A stretch of DNA of 64,000 nucleotides from Hymenolepis diminuta (GCA_900708905.1 CAADRB010000009.1:1744844-1808843), one strand, 5' to 3'; counted from the first letter of the stretch, positions 15,608 through 27,097 are shown. Translations and numbers: made by a program. Notes: generated from the letters alone by a model not told the origin.

Positions 15608-17261
15608 ACTCCATTCAAGTGAAGAACATTTAGAACTGAATTTTTGCGGTCGAAATTAAATTCTCACTAATAACGAATCTTAAAAGGCTCTAAAAATCCG
15701 ACAATTTGAATTTGATAATAATTTTCTAAATGAAATTCAGATATAAAATAAATATCTTATTATTTAACCATATTAACCACTAAGTTCCCAGTAAAAAGTG
15801 CTCCCTTTTATACATGAAGAGTAGAAGACACTTTGCACCAGATACTAAACAAATAAGTCTTTAAATAAGCTTCAGTAATCCTCTTAGAAGTCAAACTAGC
15901 TGCAGACAAGCACATCTAGCCTGTAGCAGAGTCCTTTTGTATAAGTTACCCCGTCTGAAGTAGCAATAGGGCAGGAAATATCGTGTGAAGATAGTTTACT
16001 GAAAAAAATCAATTATTGTGAGTGTATCTAACATTACGCTGCACTAACATTGATCGCTGATTGGCCGGGATGCTCTGCACGCCCGAACACATGCGGTTGA
16101 TACACGATCGGTAAGCAAGACCGCACTTTCCTGAATGTTCTAGCTCGCGAGATACCTTTGGAAGCTTTGGTAGCATTGAACACTCCACATCACTCTCCCT
16201 CTAGACCGTTGTTTGGTTACTAACCGAATAATAGAACTATTAACGAATTGAAGCATTTTGCTTATTCGGAATTATCATTGATAAAAGGAATTTTAAAAAA
16301 ATCGTAAGCCTCAGAACGATCCCTTGATTGATTAAGTGATTTAAATTGAAGATATTTTTTCTCATTTCCCATGGTAAAGGGAAAATTTCAACAAATTTTA
16401 TTATTTTATTAGAATAGAAGACATTAAATTTTTAATGAGGAGTAGGGAACAGTAAAACTGAGAATCTAGGCTCTAGAATTATCAGGTCAACTACATTTTC
16501 AATTTAAAGTCCGATCAGGCTTGCGTCCTCGTATTTTTATCTTCTCCTGCACATTGAAAATCTAAATGGCAGGTATAACGACCTACAAGCCAATATTCCA
16601 GCCAGAGAAGAAGGAAAGCACAAGTTCTCGTTATTATAATGAAAGCTTATTGCAGTTCAACTCAAACTATGTGCAGTATAAGGTAATTTATGTTAGTTCA
16701 CATAAAATGTTTAAGAGAAAGGCGTCATTTTCAATAATAAGGGGATAAAAAATAAAACGAACATTAATTTTACTTTATTCAAGGGAAAATATTTAATAAT
16801 TTTGAATAATTATATTTTTACTTGACAACATGTTTTCATTCGAATATTTTACTCAACCGTCCATCTTCTCTAGGGTTTCTCGAAAGTTAAATAATAAATG
16901 ACTTAAGTCCGCAGTTTGTGTCAAATCAAAATACAGGTGCAAAATCTTTAAATGTTAAGACCTTAAGTTTAAACAACTTTCCCTCTCCCGTACACCATCG
17001 ATCCAGACGGTGAATTATCCTTCAATTTTTAAATATTTTGGTCCTATTTGCTTTCTTAACCATTGAAAAAAAAGACTTAATGTTACGAGACCAACTATTT
17101 TTTATTAAATAATATCGACCCTAAAGCACTGAACATAGTAGACAAGCATTTGCTACAATCTAGAGAACGAATCGGGCATTTCTAATTTAGGAAAGTGAGG
17201 TGCTCATTTGATAAATATTTTGCAACCCGAGTCCAAAGTCAAAAGAAGTAAGACTTTTAAT

Positions 17262-17390
17262 TACCTGACGTTGCTCCCTATGTCTTTTTGATCCTCTCCA
17301 GTTTATCATTATTTGAACTTACGGTTAATCCAATGCAATTGCGTTTTGCAATTAATAAAGTGTAAATTTTTTATATTTCTATGGATCATA
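17262..17390 (+). repeat. Dispersed repeat family A, copy 1
   Basis: Shares the order TTGCTC..., CTTTTTGATC, CTCT, TTATTTGAAC, ATTGC..., TTTTTATATTTCTAT with the copies near 28.0 and 50.1 kb. It is about 130 bases long, the same orientation in each copy, and non-coding. Copies were aligned by eye. Confidence 0.5.
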
Positions 17391-18884
17391 AAATAAAATT
17401 CCTACAAATAGGAGTTAAAAGTAATAACGTATCTTGTAGTAACTGCCCATCTGTCTTCACACTACTTCCTTCCTGGTTAGAGTTAGTTGAAGGCTTTCAA
17501 ATTAAGTGGGCATCTAGACCATAGCAGGAGAAACTAAGCTTTCTATATTACAACAGTAGTTAAAGTCTTATTTTATAGAAATGGCAGATTAAAAACGGTC
17601 TGAGTTATTGATCAATGAATTATGCTTAGCATTTACAGCATTGGATAATGCAAAGGCAGAAAAGATCTCTGAAAAAACTCCGAGGTCAGTTCTAACAAGG
17701 AAGATGATATACCATAGCAAAGGGTATTACGTGCTGAATCCTTGTCAGTCCTTCTCATTACTAATCATCAACCTCGGTTAAAAAGGGTCTGTATCAGCGG
17801 CTCTTTGGAAATAAATTTAGGACAAGACTATGTCAGTTAATTATTCATTGCAATGCTACAAATAACTCATGTCAAATAAATAAGGGCTGTTATAAGACCT
17901 GTGTGAACAATGAATGGTCACAAAAATATAGGAGAATTTGTGCCTTCTGATACCTATTCTATCGGAAGAAGCGGACCACCCCATTACTAGAGACTGGATG
18001 AAACATTCAGTCCATTAAATTATAAATTTCACATCAAAAATGTGATTTGGACAGGAGATGGACAGCTTCTGTCTTAATTTAAAGGTGAAAAGAAAGCAGA
18101 TTTCGAAATTTGGTAATGTTTGTCAAGAAATCGAACATTTCCACATACTGTATACAATTAGCATTGCTTGCTTTTAAGCCCTTCTTGAGTTGAGGCTTTT
18201 GACGAGCTCTTTTCAATTAAGACTTAACTTAAGAGACATCTAGACGAAGATTAAACTAGTTATTGGTTTTCCTGAATAAAGATTTGGACACGTTTGCATG
18301 TTTGTAAGCCTTCGTTTTTCATATTTGTACACATTCGTTGAAACACCCGGAATTGACCAGGTTTTAACAATTGGGCAATAATACCACTTCAGTCGTTGGC
18401 ATTGCAGACCTATTAGTTAGCATAAGCAACGATTTGTCTTACTATTGTGAAAATACTAGCAGGATGCTTCTAAAATATAATAGCTCTTTGAGGTATTGCT
18501 CTAAATATATTCCCTCGCTATTTTGCTTTCCTTTTCTTTTCCACAAATTACGTTAGAAGTACTTTAATGATATGTGTTTTACCCGAATTAATTAATGTTA
18601 TTTTTATTGCTTTGCCAAAAATAACAATGGTACCCAACAGATAAGCTGCCCTATGCAGTCAATATTTCATAATAATGGATACCAAACTTGTGTCCCCTAA
18701 ATAGACAGAAAACAATGCTAATTCTGTGTCAATGATAATATTATTTGAATCAAATCTAGACTTTATACAATAATTTGTTATTTTATTTAAAAAGACAGCG
18801 TTCACTGTATTTTTGGGATAAATAGCTGAAAGCAGTTGTTAAGGGGAAAGAGAATCAAATTAAAACTGATGTCATCGTTGCTAA

Positions 18885-19085
18885 TGGTACTTCAATAGGC
18901 AGTGTTTAAACCACCCATTTTTTATATGACATAAAGTAACAGAAAATTAGGCACTGGAAGTCTTTACTGATCGTTGCGTCTGAAAAACAGCGATGTTGCC
19001 GATAGTGCAATGTCATTTCTTTCCATTCCACGAGCATTTGCATAGACCTGACAGCTTCGTATTTTACCTCAGTTGCTCAAATCCT
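18885..19085 (+). repeat. Dispersed repeat family C, copy 2
   Basis: Partner of the copy at 520-735 in the same orientation. The two are diverged with small indels, so they are old. A short reverse-strand match (CTTCCAGTGCCTAATT at about 2223-2238) may be a third fragment. Boundaries are approximate. Confidence 0.45.
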
Positions 19086-19673
19086 TTTAATATGAAAAAG
19101 AAAAAGTCCTCTCCAGTGAAACTAGACTTCCTAGAGTTACTTTCGCTGAGCTAATTCTTTACAAGTCATGGCTCTGCGAGAGCGGAATCCCAATATCAGC
19201 CTTAAGTCTTATTATCAGACACCCCTATTACTATCTTAATGAAGGACTGGCTCTACTAAGATTGTAATAGACCTTGGCTTTACTTTGACTGATAATTGTA
19301 AATATTTTAAAATGCATAAGAGCCTTATTAGCTGAAGTTGAGCTATAGAGGTGCTACGGGTTACAGCTTCTGTCGCTGTCCCATCTACATTTATTTGTGA
19401 CCGTAGGTGTATTATGGAGCTTACCTTTTGAATTCTGATGTTCGTAACCGACAGTCATTCTATTTCTGTATCTCCTTCAGCATACGTCCACAGAGCTTTA
19501 TAATATTTAGCTGGAACTCACACTAAATTTATTGATCATTTTACATGGATCATCACCATACTCAGCATATCTTAGAGTCTAAGCCTCTTCTACATTCGAA
19601 TCAGTCGTCTTCAGTTTGAGATAGTCTATAAAAATGTGTTTATAAGGATTCCAAATGCGGGAAAATCTTGCGA

Positions 19674-19690
19674 TTATATATATATATATT
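19674..19690. repeat. TA microsatellite
   Basis: About eight TA units in non-coding DNA. Confidence 0.9.
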
Positions 19691-20154
19691 GCGGATTTGC
19701 ACTCATAGATTTTGATATGTGAAACTACCGGCGAAGAACCACATTTCCGATTCAACATAGGTGAATTTATTTTCTTAATAAAAAAGCCGTCGTAGTGCTA
19801 CAAGTCTTCTTTCTTCTTCTTTCTGGAGTCCGGACAACGAATTAAGTTGCCACAAACGATGTAAGACTGCTGACATAATCGGTACATTTAATTCTCTTCT
19901 TCATGTCTGCGATTCTTGAAGTTCACAACTCATTTCATTTAATGTGTTGCAATCACTACATCCTCCCCACTCTGTCGAAATTACTTAATCAAATTAAAAG
20001 ACTTCCGAATTTAAATGTACTTAGTCTCACTTTATGGTTTAAATACAATTTTCTAATTGAAGCCTTCAACTCGACAAGCCGTTCAATTAGTAGTCTTCAC
20101 ACTTAATCTTCTAATGAAATTAAATAGGAGCATACAGAAGAGGGTAAGAAGAGC

Positions 20155-20226
20155 CTTTCGCGTCGGTGACGCAGTGGTTACCTTGCGCGTCTGCCATGCC
20201 AGAGGTCACAGATTAGATTCCCTTCT
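20155..20226 (+). repeat. tRNA-like segment, probably the head of a SINE
   Basis: The stretch reads like a damaged tRNA gene. An A-box-like GGTGACGCAGTGGTTA is followed about 30 bases later by a B-box-like GGTCACAGATTAGATTCC, the spacing and order of an internal RNA polymerase III promoter. The anticodon arm does not fold well and the B box departs from GGTTCGAATCC, so this is not a functional tRNA. The wording CAGTGGTTA...GCGTCTGCC is typical of tRNA-derived SINE heads. An unrelated tail follows to about 20290, ending in a T-run. I judged similarity by eye only. Confidence 0.5.
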
Positions 20227-20795
20227 TAGTCCGAATTGCCGTCTGAATAAAATACGGTTGACACTATAAAATCTTACTGCCTTTTTTGGATATGAAGTTG
20301 CTTGTAAGGTCAAATTTCTTAAACGTACTGATGTGCAATTCATCATATTTGCGGTGCTCCCTCGAAATGGAAGAATTCTGTATTCTGGAACACAAAGTAT
20401 GTTCAAGAAACTCCCCTTTATTTTTATTAATCGTCCATTAAAACAATGTGAAATAGACCTCTAGAAACTCAGCCTCTTTGAACCATACTTTAATAGACGT
20501 ATTCAGACACTTCTCATTCATTTCACTTCGTGGAATGTTAGGGCTGAAAATTTAGCGGTCTTTGGGATGGGAGATTTTACTCTGACTCAGAGTCTTGTGC
20601 CACGACAATATCATGATGAAGTACCTTAGGAATTTAACCAAAAAATTAGGGATAGATTTGCTGCCTTGAAATATGGAGTGCATAAGGCATCTGAGGACAC
20701 TTTACGCGCTCTTAAAAAGAACGCAACTGTTAATGTTTGAAATTTGCCATTTCTTATAGCAAAACAAAAAGACAAAAATAACATTAATCTATGTT

Positions 20796-21786
20796 TTACT
20801 CAATATATCCTCTTTGGACTTCTCAGTCCAAGTCCGAAAGCTACTGACTGCAAGCTTTCATGAGATCAGGTGGTCTTCATTGATGTCTCCCATTGCTCGG
20901 ACTATTGCTTTCATCAGAGAGGATTTGGTGTTATGAGGATATTCATTAACTTCCTTTTCAATCACGCCCCATCCCACACGTAATGATTCTAAGGATTAAG
21001 GTCTGGTGAGATAGGAGACCATAAGTTTGGTGTGTGACATGACGATGAAAGTTCTCGGCTATCCAATCCTGGGTTTTGAGAACTTTATGTGATGGAGCCC
21101 AATCTTGTTGGAAGAAATAGGAGAGTCTTCCACCATTGGCTACGCTGTCTATCCAAGGCGGCTTCACAAAAACGGTTTGAAGAGCCTCCACATGGGCATC
21201 TGTATCTGCATTGATTCTAAGGACCTATGAAAAACTGTGGAGTCATGGTGTGTCCTGTGACACTGAAAAGCATCATTGTTGTTGGAAACTTCGTAAGCAT
21301 GCATGACAGTTGAAATTTCAGTGGGGTCCACCCGCACCTACCCACCTATCGCTTCTTGAATTGATTTTTTGACGCTGGTGGGAGAAGAGTCAAAGACACT
21401 GCTCTTTTTCTGGGTGCTTCAACTTGTTTGGGAGTCGTTTTGCACGCATTAAACGATTGTCTTGGAGTTTCGCCGACATTAACTGACTTTGCCCAAGAAC
21501 GTATAATTTGTATCTGAGGTCTTGATCATAAGGAACATTCTTTATTGTTCCTTCGGACACTTAAAGATCTTAGGCAAGATGTCGCACTGACTTCTCAGAA
21601 TTTTCATCGAGCATGTCATTTACTCTTCTGACAAACTCAGGTGTTCCGAATGAGACGACAGAGCGTTCACAATTCTCTTTTCTCTTCCTCATGGCTTCAC
21701 TGTGGCTCGTGCTCCATTGTTTTCATTCAGCAGCAGCAAACGAAAGATGTGGCGACTCTTAGAAATCTTGCAATTTCCAAATTCAT
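20796..21786 (-). pseudogene. Decayed mariner-family transposase (DD37D-like spacing), no ends found
   Basis: Minus-strand fragments in order: EIARFLRV (first helix-turn-helix), VRRVNDMLDENSEKSVRHLA and VSEGTI (second helix-turn-helix), then RLMRAKRLPNKLKHPEKE, NDRW-like residues, PWIDSVANGG, FQQDWAPSHKVLKTQDW, SPDLNP in a shifted frame, EVNEYPHNTKSSLMKAI, and a final GYIE before TAA at 20798..20796. Many stops and several frameshifts separate the pieces. The first catalytic aspartate region (SDEK in relatives) is destroyed and the third is an asparagine codon after a TAG. My count gives 37 residues between the second and third catalytic positions, but this passes through a frameshift. I found no terminal inverted repeats. 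It is much older than the mariner at 26 kb. Confidence 0.85.
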
Positions 21787-22403
21787 GTTACGCTTTTATG
21801 GGCACTATTACTATGCGTCTTTTCATCTCATTAGTTATAGTAATATCTACCATGAGATCCTCTGATATAAAGAATACATTACTTATTATTGGATCAGATT
21901 AAATTACAAAAATATAAATGTACTCAGGTACCTTATGCACCAACCAATATTCTCCGCTAATCATTCGTTTAAAAGGGAAAAATTCAGAGTCGGTTGATAT
22001 TTCCTAAAACACCCCAAGCCCATTTAGGTATTAACATTTGCATTATACGATATTGGGTTCCAACATTCCTCTTAGTGATCATAAAGAAATATGCGCTTAT
22101 AAGCTTCGATCCTATGACTTCTGACTTGAAAAATACGCAGGCTATCTGCAGGTTCACTAGTACACTTAAAATATCAACTTTTGAAATGACCAAGTGCAAT
22201 TTAAATACCACTAAAAAATCAAATACTAAACCAAATAGGTACGGATTGGAACTAGGTATCTCTAGCTACTTAATCAAAAATTGAATAGGTAATACAACAC
22301 AATCACATTAAAGTAAAAGAGTAGTAAAAATAACAAAACAAGTAACAAATATATTTAACGAAAATAACGAACACGTTTGTATATGAGGGAGTCTAGGAAA
22401 TGT

Positions 22404-24151
22404 TTATCCATTGTGTTTTCTCTGAACAAAGTGTGCCTCATCAAGATACGGATGACTATGGTTTCTACTGTTCCAGTTTCCAAAGCTCTTCCCATAAAGA
22501 GTATCTCTTTCCGCCATAGAGGTCAATTTATCATCAAATTTGCTGATCCTCTCAAAGGGCTTGATGTTATCTCCCAAAGAACTGTTATTCTGCAGTTGAT
22601 TTTGATGGTTCATAATAGAGTACTGAATTAGTTCCTCATTCTCCCTCTCCTTTGTGTAGAAATAGTTGAAATTTGAGACGATTACAGGAACAGGCAAAGC
22701 AACAGTGAGTACACCAGCTATTGCACAAAGACACCCAACCGCTTTACCCAAGGCACTTTGCGGGTACATATCCCCATATCCGACGGTTGTCATCGTAACA
22801 ACAGCCCACCAGAACGAGTCAGGAATGCTGGTGAAAGTATTCGGTTGGGAGTCCAGTTCCATGTAATAAACCACTGTGGCGAAAAGGATCACGCATACAA
22901 AGAGAAAGAAAAGCAGGAGTGTTAGTTCCCGACCACTTGTCATCATAGTTCTGGCAAGCACTTGGAGGCCTTTAGAATGCCGAGATAGTTTCAAGATACG
23001 TACAACACGAAGTAAGCGTAAAAAACGGAAAAATCGCATGTACATTGTAGAAGGGGTGAAAGGACTTTCACAAAGCATCATAATCAACTGGATATAAAAG
23101 GGAACAACTGAGATAATATCAAAGATATTTAGGGCGGATTTAAAGAATGTAAGCCTATTAGGACAACTGTAGAAGCGGACAAACATTTCGAGAGTGAACC
23201 AGATCATACAAGCCAATTCGAGGTAGAAGAATTCATCTTTAAAGTAAAATTTGTTAGCTGTGAAGACTGGAACGGAACCAGACATATCGACTTCATAGGT
23301 TACGAACGTTGGCAGAGTTTCAAGGCAAAAAATGGCAACTGATAATAAAATAACAGCGATAGAGAAGAGAGAAAACCATTTTGCGTAGCACGAACTCAGT
23401 GGATATTCGAGAAACAGCCATATCTTCCGTCTGATCTCATTTTCAGGCAGTTGTATATCATCCAGCGCTGTCAACCCCTCGTCTTTAAGAACTGCACGGA
23501 AAGCAGCGTTACCGAGTTTGAAAAACCGCACTTCCTCAAGGAAAACTGCAAGAGAAACTCCCAATGGTCTCTGAATAAATCCATTGCTCTGATAATAGTA
23601 CAAAATACTTTCGAAGCTTTCTCGATGACGATCGAAGAAGTGATATCCATGCTTTTCATCATAATAATGTGCGCGTAACTTCGGGTCACCGAGAAGCGTG
23701 TTGGGAAATCGCTGCAGGGTACTGACATATGTTTCAAACATAAGACCACTAACATTAAAAAGTATTCTTTCTGCAGATTCATTTTTATTTACTGAGTTCA
23801 AAGTTTCCGGTTTGCGAAGATGTTTACTAACAGAATTAGCCCTTTTGATCTTACTAGAAAGGAAGGATAAGCATAAGTAGATAATGTGACATATTGTCAT
23901 TGAAACAAGGCTAAACGAAAAATGCAACTCAAGCATTATTGAAACATCCAAGTTTATGCAGAAGGGAATATCTATAAATGAAAAAAAGGAATAAACGGAA
24001 CTCAAAAAGCGAATAAAATTTGAAACAGGGATTAAATATAAACCTACAACCCAATCGGCTTATAAGGTAGGTCCAAATCTGTGTTAACTGGAACGGAATT
24101 CTGAATATTTGGCGCTCGTGGATTACCAATCCATTCAATATTACCCCACAT
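22404..24151 (-). CDS. Shaker-type (Kv1) voltage-gated potassium channel, two exons, complete
   Basis: Join of 24151..24048 and 23853..22404, 517 residues. It forms a tetrameric plasma-membrane K+ channel opened by depolarisation. By my count the T1 assembly domain is at 63-160 (FFDRHRESFESILYYYQS), S1 at 194-212, S2 at 241-262, S3 at 272-294, S4 at 305-326, S5 at 344-366, the filter TVGYGD at 391-396, and S6 with PVP at 422-424. The Zn motif of Kv2-Kv4 is absent, and LSRHSKGLQ and VSNFNYFY are Shaker-like. The start is the first ATG after an in-frame TAA at 24205..24203. The 194-nt intron ends in a pyrimidine tract plus AG at 23855/23854, and its phase-2 donor (GTAGGT) matches. Reading on through the acceptor gives a spurious hydrophobic N terminus. 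S4 has one more arginine than Shaker. The C terminus lacks the usual Kv1 TDV-type PDZ ligand. Family call is very sure; exon 1 is inferred. Confidence 0.93.
23854..24047 (-). other. Intron of the Kv1 gene
   Basis: Read on the minus strand, the donor is GTAGGT directly after the proline-isoleucine-glycine end of exon 1. The acceptor is a pyrimidine-rich tract ending TTTCTAG. The phase is 2 on both sides. The intron happens to stay open in the downstream frame for about 50 codons, which makes a naive ORF call start at 24005 with a hydrophobic leader that no Kv1 channel has. Confidence 0.7.
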
Positions 24152-24205
24152 CACATAACAAACAGACGCAGGACACAAAACGAACGTAATTGAATTATCG
24201 TTTTA

Positions 24206-26049
24206 TTGATAACCACGATTGTAAAATAAAACAAAATTCTAGGTCTTTTAATCTTCTACAAGTATAATCTAGTTTTAATGTTATGGTTTTTTGTAAGGTA
24301 ATATTTTTTACCAAGGTGTAATAAAGGGTTATATTTTGCATTTATACAGAGATAATTTAATATTATGTAAAGACAGATTGATATCAACTAACATCTCATG
24401 TTAAGTTATTAACTTCTTTATTTCGGAAAATTCATCTTTATTTGTTAGACTATTTAAATTTATTTTAAACATTAGATTTCAAGCAATTTTCCTTATTTGT
24501 GCAATTACAAATAGTGACAATTGACCTAGGCATGTTTATGGGTATGAAACAGATATTTTGATTAAAGAAAATCTTTATAACCACCATAAAACCTGATATA
24601 TGCTTCATTTGTGTTTAAATATTTACTGTGATGGCGTAACTTACAATGATACACGAAAAAGTACAAATTATATTCCTTTCCTTTAGAGCACAGCAGTTTA
24701 TTACATATGTTTCCCAAAAAATGAAATGTGCTTAGAAAAATGGCCAAAAATCATTTTTTTTAATCTTTTAAGGTGGCATCTGAGTATCCCAATTTATCTT
24801 TATTTTGATTAATTAATATCAAATAAAGCGTTCTTTACAAGAGCAACATTTAGTTACTCCCGTTTTGCCAGATATGTGAGGAATTTAAAATCAGACTATT
24901 GCATTCGTCAATATTTGGTTGTGCTAGTTGTTTATGCTTTTTAATTATATCGATTAAACAACCTGAACAATTATAATTCTCTGACATGCGTGAGAATGAA
25001 TTGCCACATGGTAAAACAGTCTGGATGTACACCAATAATTTGGATTAATCATCTACCCGAGCAGATAATCACACCATTAGTCAAGTCAGCTCCTTTATCT
25101 TACTTAGCATGCCAGTGAAAGATCAAGGCCGAATGATAATTAACAAGACTTAGAATGATTATAAGATTGGGGGTGATTTTGATTTAGACATGGACAAAGT
25201 TATCGAAAATATTTATCGAATCTGTCCGTCCATACGGTTTATCTACAGTTGTGTGGTGCTAATCTGATGATAACGGAATCAACGACAACTCAGAATGCTG
25301 CTAATAAATGATGGTAGAGATTTAAGCAAATGAAAAAAGAATTTTATCATTCTGGCAGAAAAGTCCCTCTGAGAAACTTTGCCTCAAAATTTCATGACTG
25401 AAAAGACCAAATTGATTTAGTTATCGTTAAGTTAGAATAGACTTACTTTGTTCACACTTAATATCTCTGGGACTCATCATTTCAATCTCGAGGCTGTTAA
25501 TACGCACACTGAGGTACTTAGAGCTCCATATTCTCTGGTAAAATATTAACCTGCTCTCCGGAAAGACTCCTATAACCTCAAGCAGTTAATTTTGAATTAG
25601 CGTGGTTAAACCAATTAATTTGTCCTTGAGAAGTCCTTCTATTGGGAAGCTTAATCGAATATTTTCATTGCATTTGAGAGGAATTCCCATTTTCCATCTC
25701 CCATGCACTGGAATGTCGATTACAGCTCATACAAAACGATCCGTGGAGAAATCGTCGCGCAATAATTGGCTAACCATCAGTCAATCATTTATCACGTATT
25801 CAAGTCTCTATATGAAAATTTGTTTTGAGCTATACGTCTTCTCATTTCCTCTAAACTCCTTCTCTCTCTGCGCTTTTGCCGTATCAAAGACTAGTAGAAG
25901 ATAGAAGGAGCGGTCTGTAGGATAGGGCTTTAACGTAACCAACTAGGAGTTCGGGTAGTAACCTCGCAGAGCCAACAATCTAGAAAACTCGGTAATATAG
26001 CAACTTAACACAGAAGCTAATAACCCACGGCAGATAAGAAGGCACGTTA
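24206..26049. other. Intergenic between the Kv1 gene and the mariner; nothing seen
   Basis: This stretch holds the 5' flank of the Kv1 gene and presumably its promoter and 5' untranslated region, but no clear TATA box or initiator stands out. Open frames of 60-100 codons look random. Confidence 0.5.
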
Positions 26050-26051
26050 TA

Positions 26052-26078
26052 ACACATGGGCTGAAAAGTCCCGGGCCT
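26052..26078 (+). repeat. Left terminal inverted repeat of the mariner
   Basis: The outermost 27 bases of the element, next to the TA at 26050-26051. They begin ACACATGGGCTGAAAAGTCC and pair with the right repeat apart from the first base and one internal A/T difference. Confidence 0.9.
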
Positions 26079-26112
26079 GACAAAGAAAACAGTTTTTGGT
26101 TCAAAATTAGCT

Positions 26113-27097
26113 TTATTCATCAACGTAATCTCCATTAAGAGCAGCGCAATCGTTCCAGCGCCACTCTAACATTTCAATACCACATTTGTAGAACGATTTA
26201 TCTTTTGCCTCAAAATAGGCCTCAATTTCAGCGATAACCTCTTCATTCGTACGAAATTTCTTACCGGCGAGAATTTTTTGTAGGTCTGCGAATAGCCAGT
26301 AGTCACTGGGAGCCAAATCTGGCGATTACGGTGGATGTGGGAGCAATTCAAAGTTCAATTCATGTAGTTTTGCCATTGTTTTGATTCACTTGTGACATGG
26401 TCCATTGTCTTGATGAAACAGATTTTTTTCTTTGCCATATGCGGTCGTTTCTTTGCAATTTCGGCNNNNNNNNNNNNNNNNNNNNNNNNNNNNNNNNNNN
26501 NNNNNNNNNNNNNNNNNNNNNNNNNNNNNNNNNNNNNNNNNNNNNNNNNNNNNNNNNNNNNNNNNNNNNNNNNNNNNNNNNNNNNNNNNNNNNNNNNNNN
26601 NNNNNNNNNNNNNNNNNNNNNNNNNNNNNNNNNNNNNNNNNNNNNNNNNNNNNNNNNNNNNNNNNNNNNNNNNNNNNNNNNNNNNNNNNNNNNNNNNNNN
26701 NNNNNNNNNNNNNNNNNNNNNNNNNNNNNNNNNNNNNNNNNNNNNNNNNNNNNNNNNNNNNNNNNNNNNNNNNNNNNNNNNNNNNNNNNNNNNNNNNNNN
26801 NNNNNNNNNNNNNNNNNNNNNNNNNNNNNNNNNNNNNNNNNNNNNNNNNNNNNNNNNNNNNNNNNNNNNNNNNNNNNNNNNNNNNNNNNNNNNNNNNNNN
26901 NNNNNNNNNNNNNNNNNNNNNNNNNNNNNNNNNNNNNNNNNACGACCACGTTTGAAGTCAGCAAACCAACATTTTATTGTTGTTTCTGATGGAGCAGAGT
27001 CCCCATCACACTTTTCAAGCCATTGCATCGCTTGAACGGTATTTTTTCCCATCAAGAAGCAGGGTAAAATTAAAACACGAAATTGTTTTTGATCCAT
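26113..27097 (-). pseudogene. Mariner (irritans) transposase, inactivated
   Basis: The N terminus begins MDQKQFRVLILPCF and continues with GKNTVQAMQW, DSAPSETTI and FKRGR, the irritans helix-turn-helix region, until the gap at 26941. After the gap the C-terminal third reads AEIAKKRPHM, LFHQDNGPCHK, SPDLAPSDY and AGKKF, ending GDYVDE. The second and third catalytic aspartates (HQD and PSD) are present; the first lies in the gap. The reading frame is broken three ways: one A is missing from the A-run complementary to T 26423-26429, there is a TGA at 26388..26386, and a TAA at 26328..26326 replaces the usual tyrosine of the PPYSPD motif. It cannot encode a working transposase as assembled. Confidence 0.92.
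26466..26941. other. Assembly gap (run of N)
   Basis: A run of 476 undetermined bases lies wholly inside the mariner transposase. Gaps commonly fall in repeats that short-read assemblers cannot resolve, so other near-identical copies of this element probably exist in the genome. Confidence 0.99.

Larger units (their letters stand above)
1..20154. other. Intergenic; no supportable gene
   Basis: Both strands hold only short open frames (up to about 117 codons, at 13096-13449), lengths expected by chance at this base composition. I see no familiar domain, tRNA, rRNA or paired splice-site structure. It contains the microsatellites, the two family C repeats, one family A repeat and a weak tRNA-like segment listed separately. 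A GC-richer patch at 16020-16170 is discussed in the findings. Confidence 0.6.

Noticed and set aside
20736..21782. Imperfect inverted repeats at 20736-20759 and 21756-21782 as ends of the older mariner
   Set aside because: The right-hand repeat lies inside the first helix-turn-helix coding remnant (EIARFLRV), so it cannot be the element terminus. The similarity is low-complexity.
23854..24005. Hydrophobic N-terminal extension of the Kv1 frame starting at 24005
   Set aside because: It is unlike any Kv1 N terminus and is preceded by a perfect pyrimidine-tract AG acceptor at 23855/23854. A phase-matched upstream exon with its own ATG exists at 24151.
26386..27035. Long open frames on both strands across 26.4-27.0 kb
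   Set aside because: They are open only because the 476 N residues contain no stop codons.
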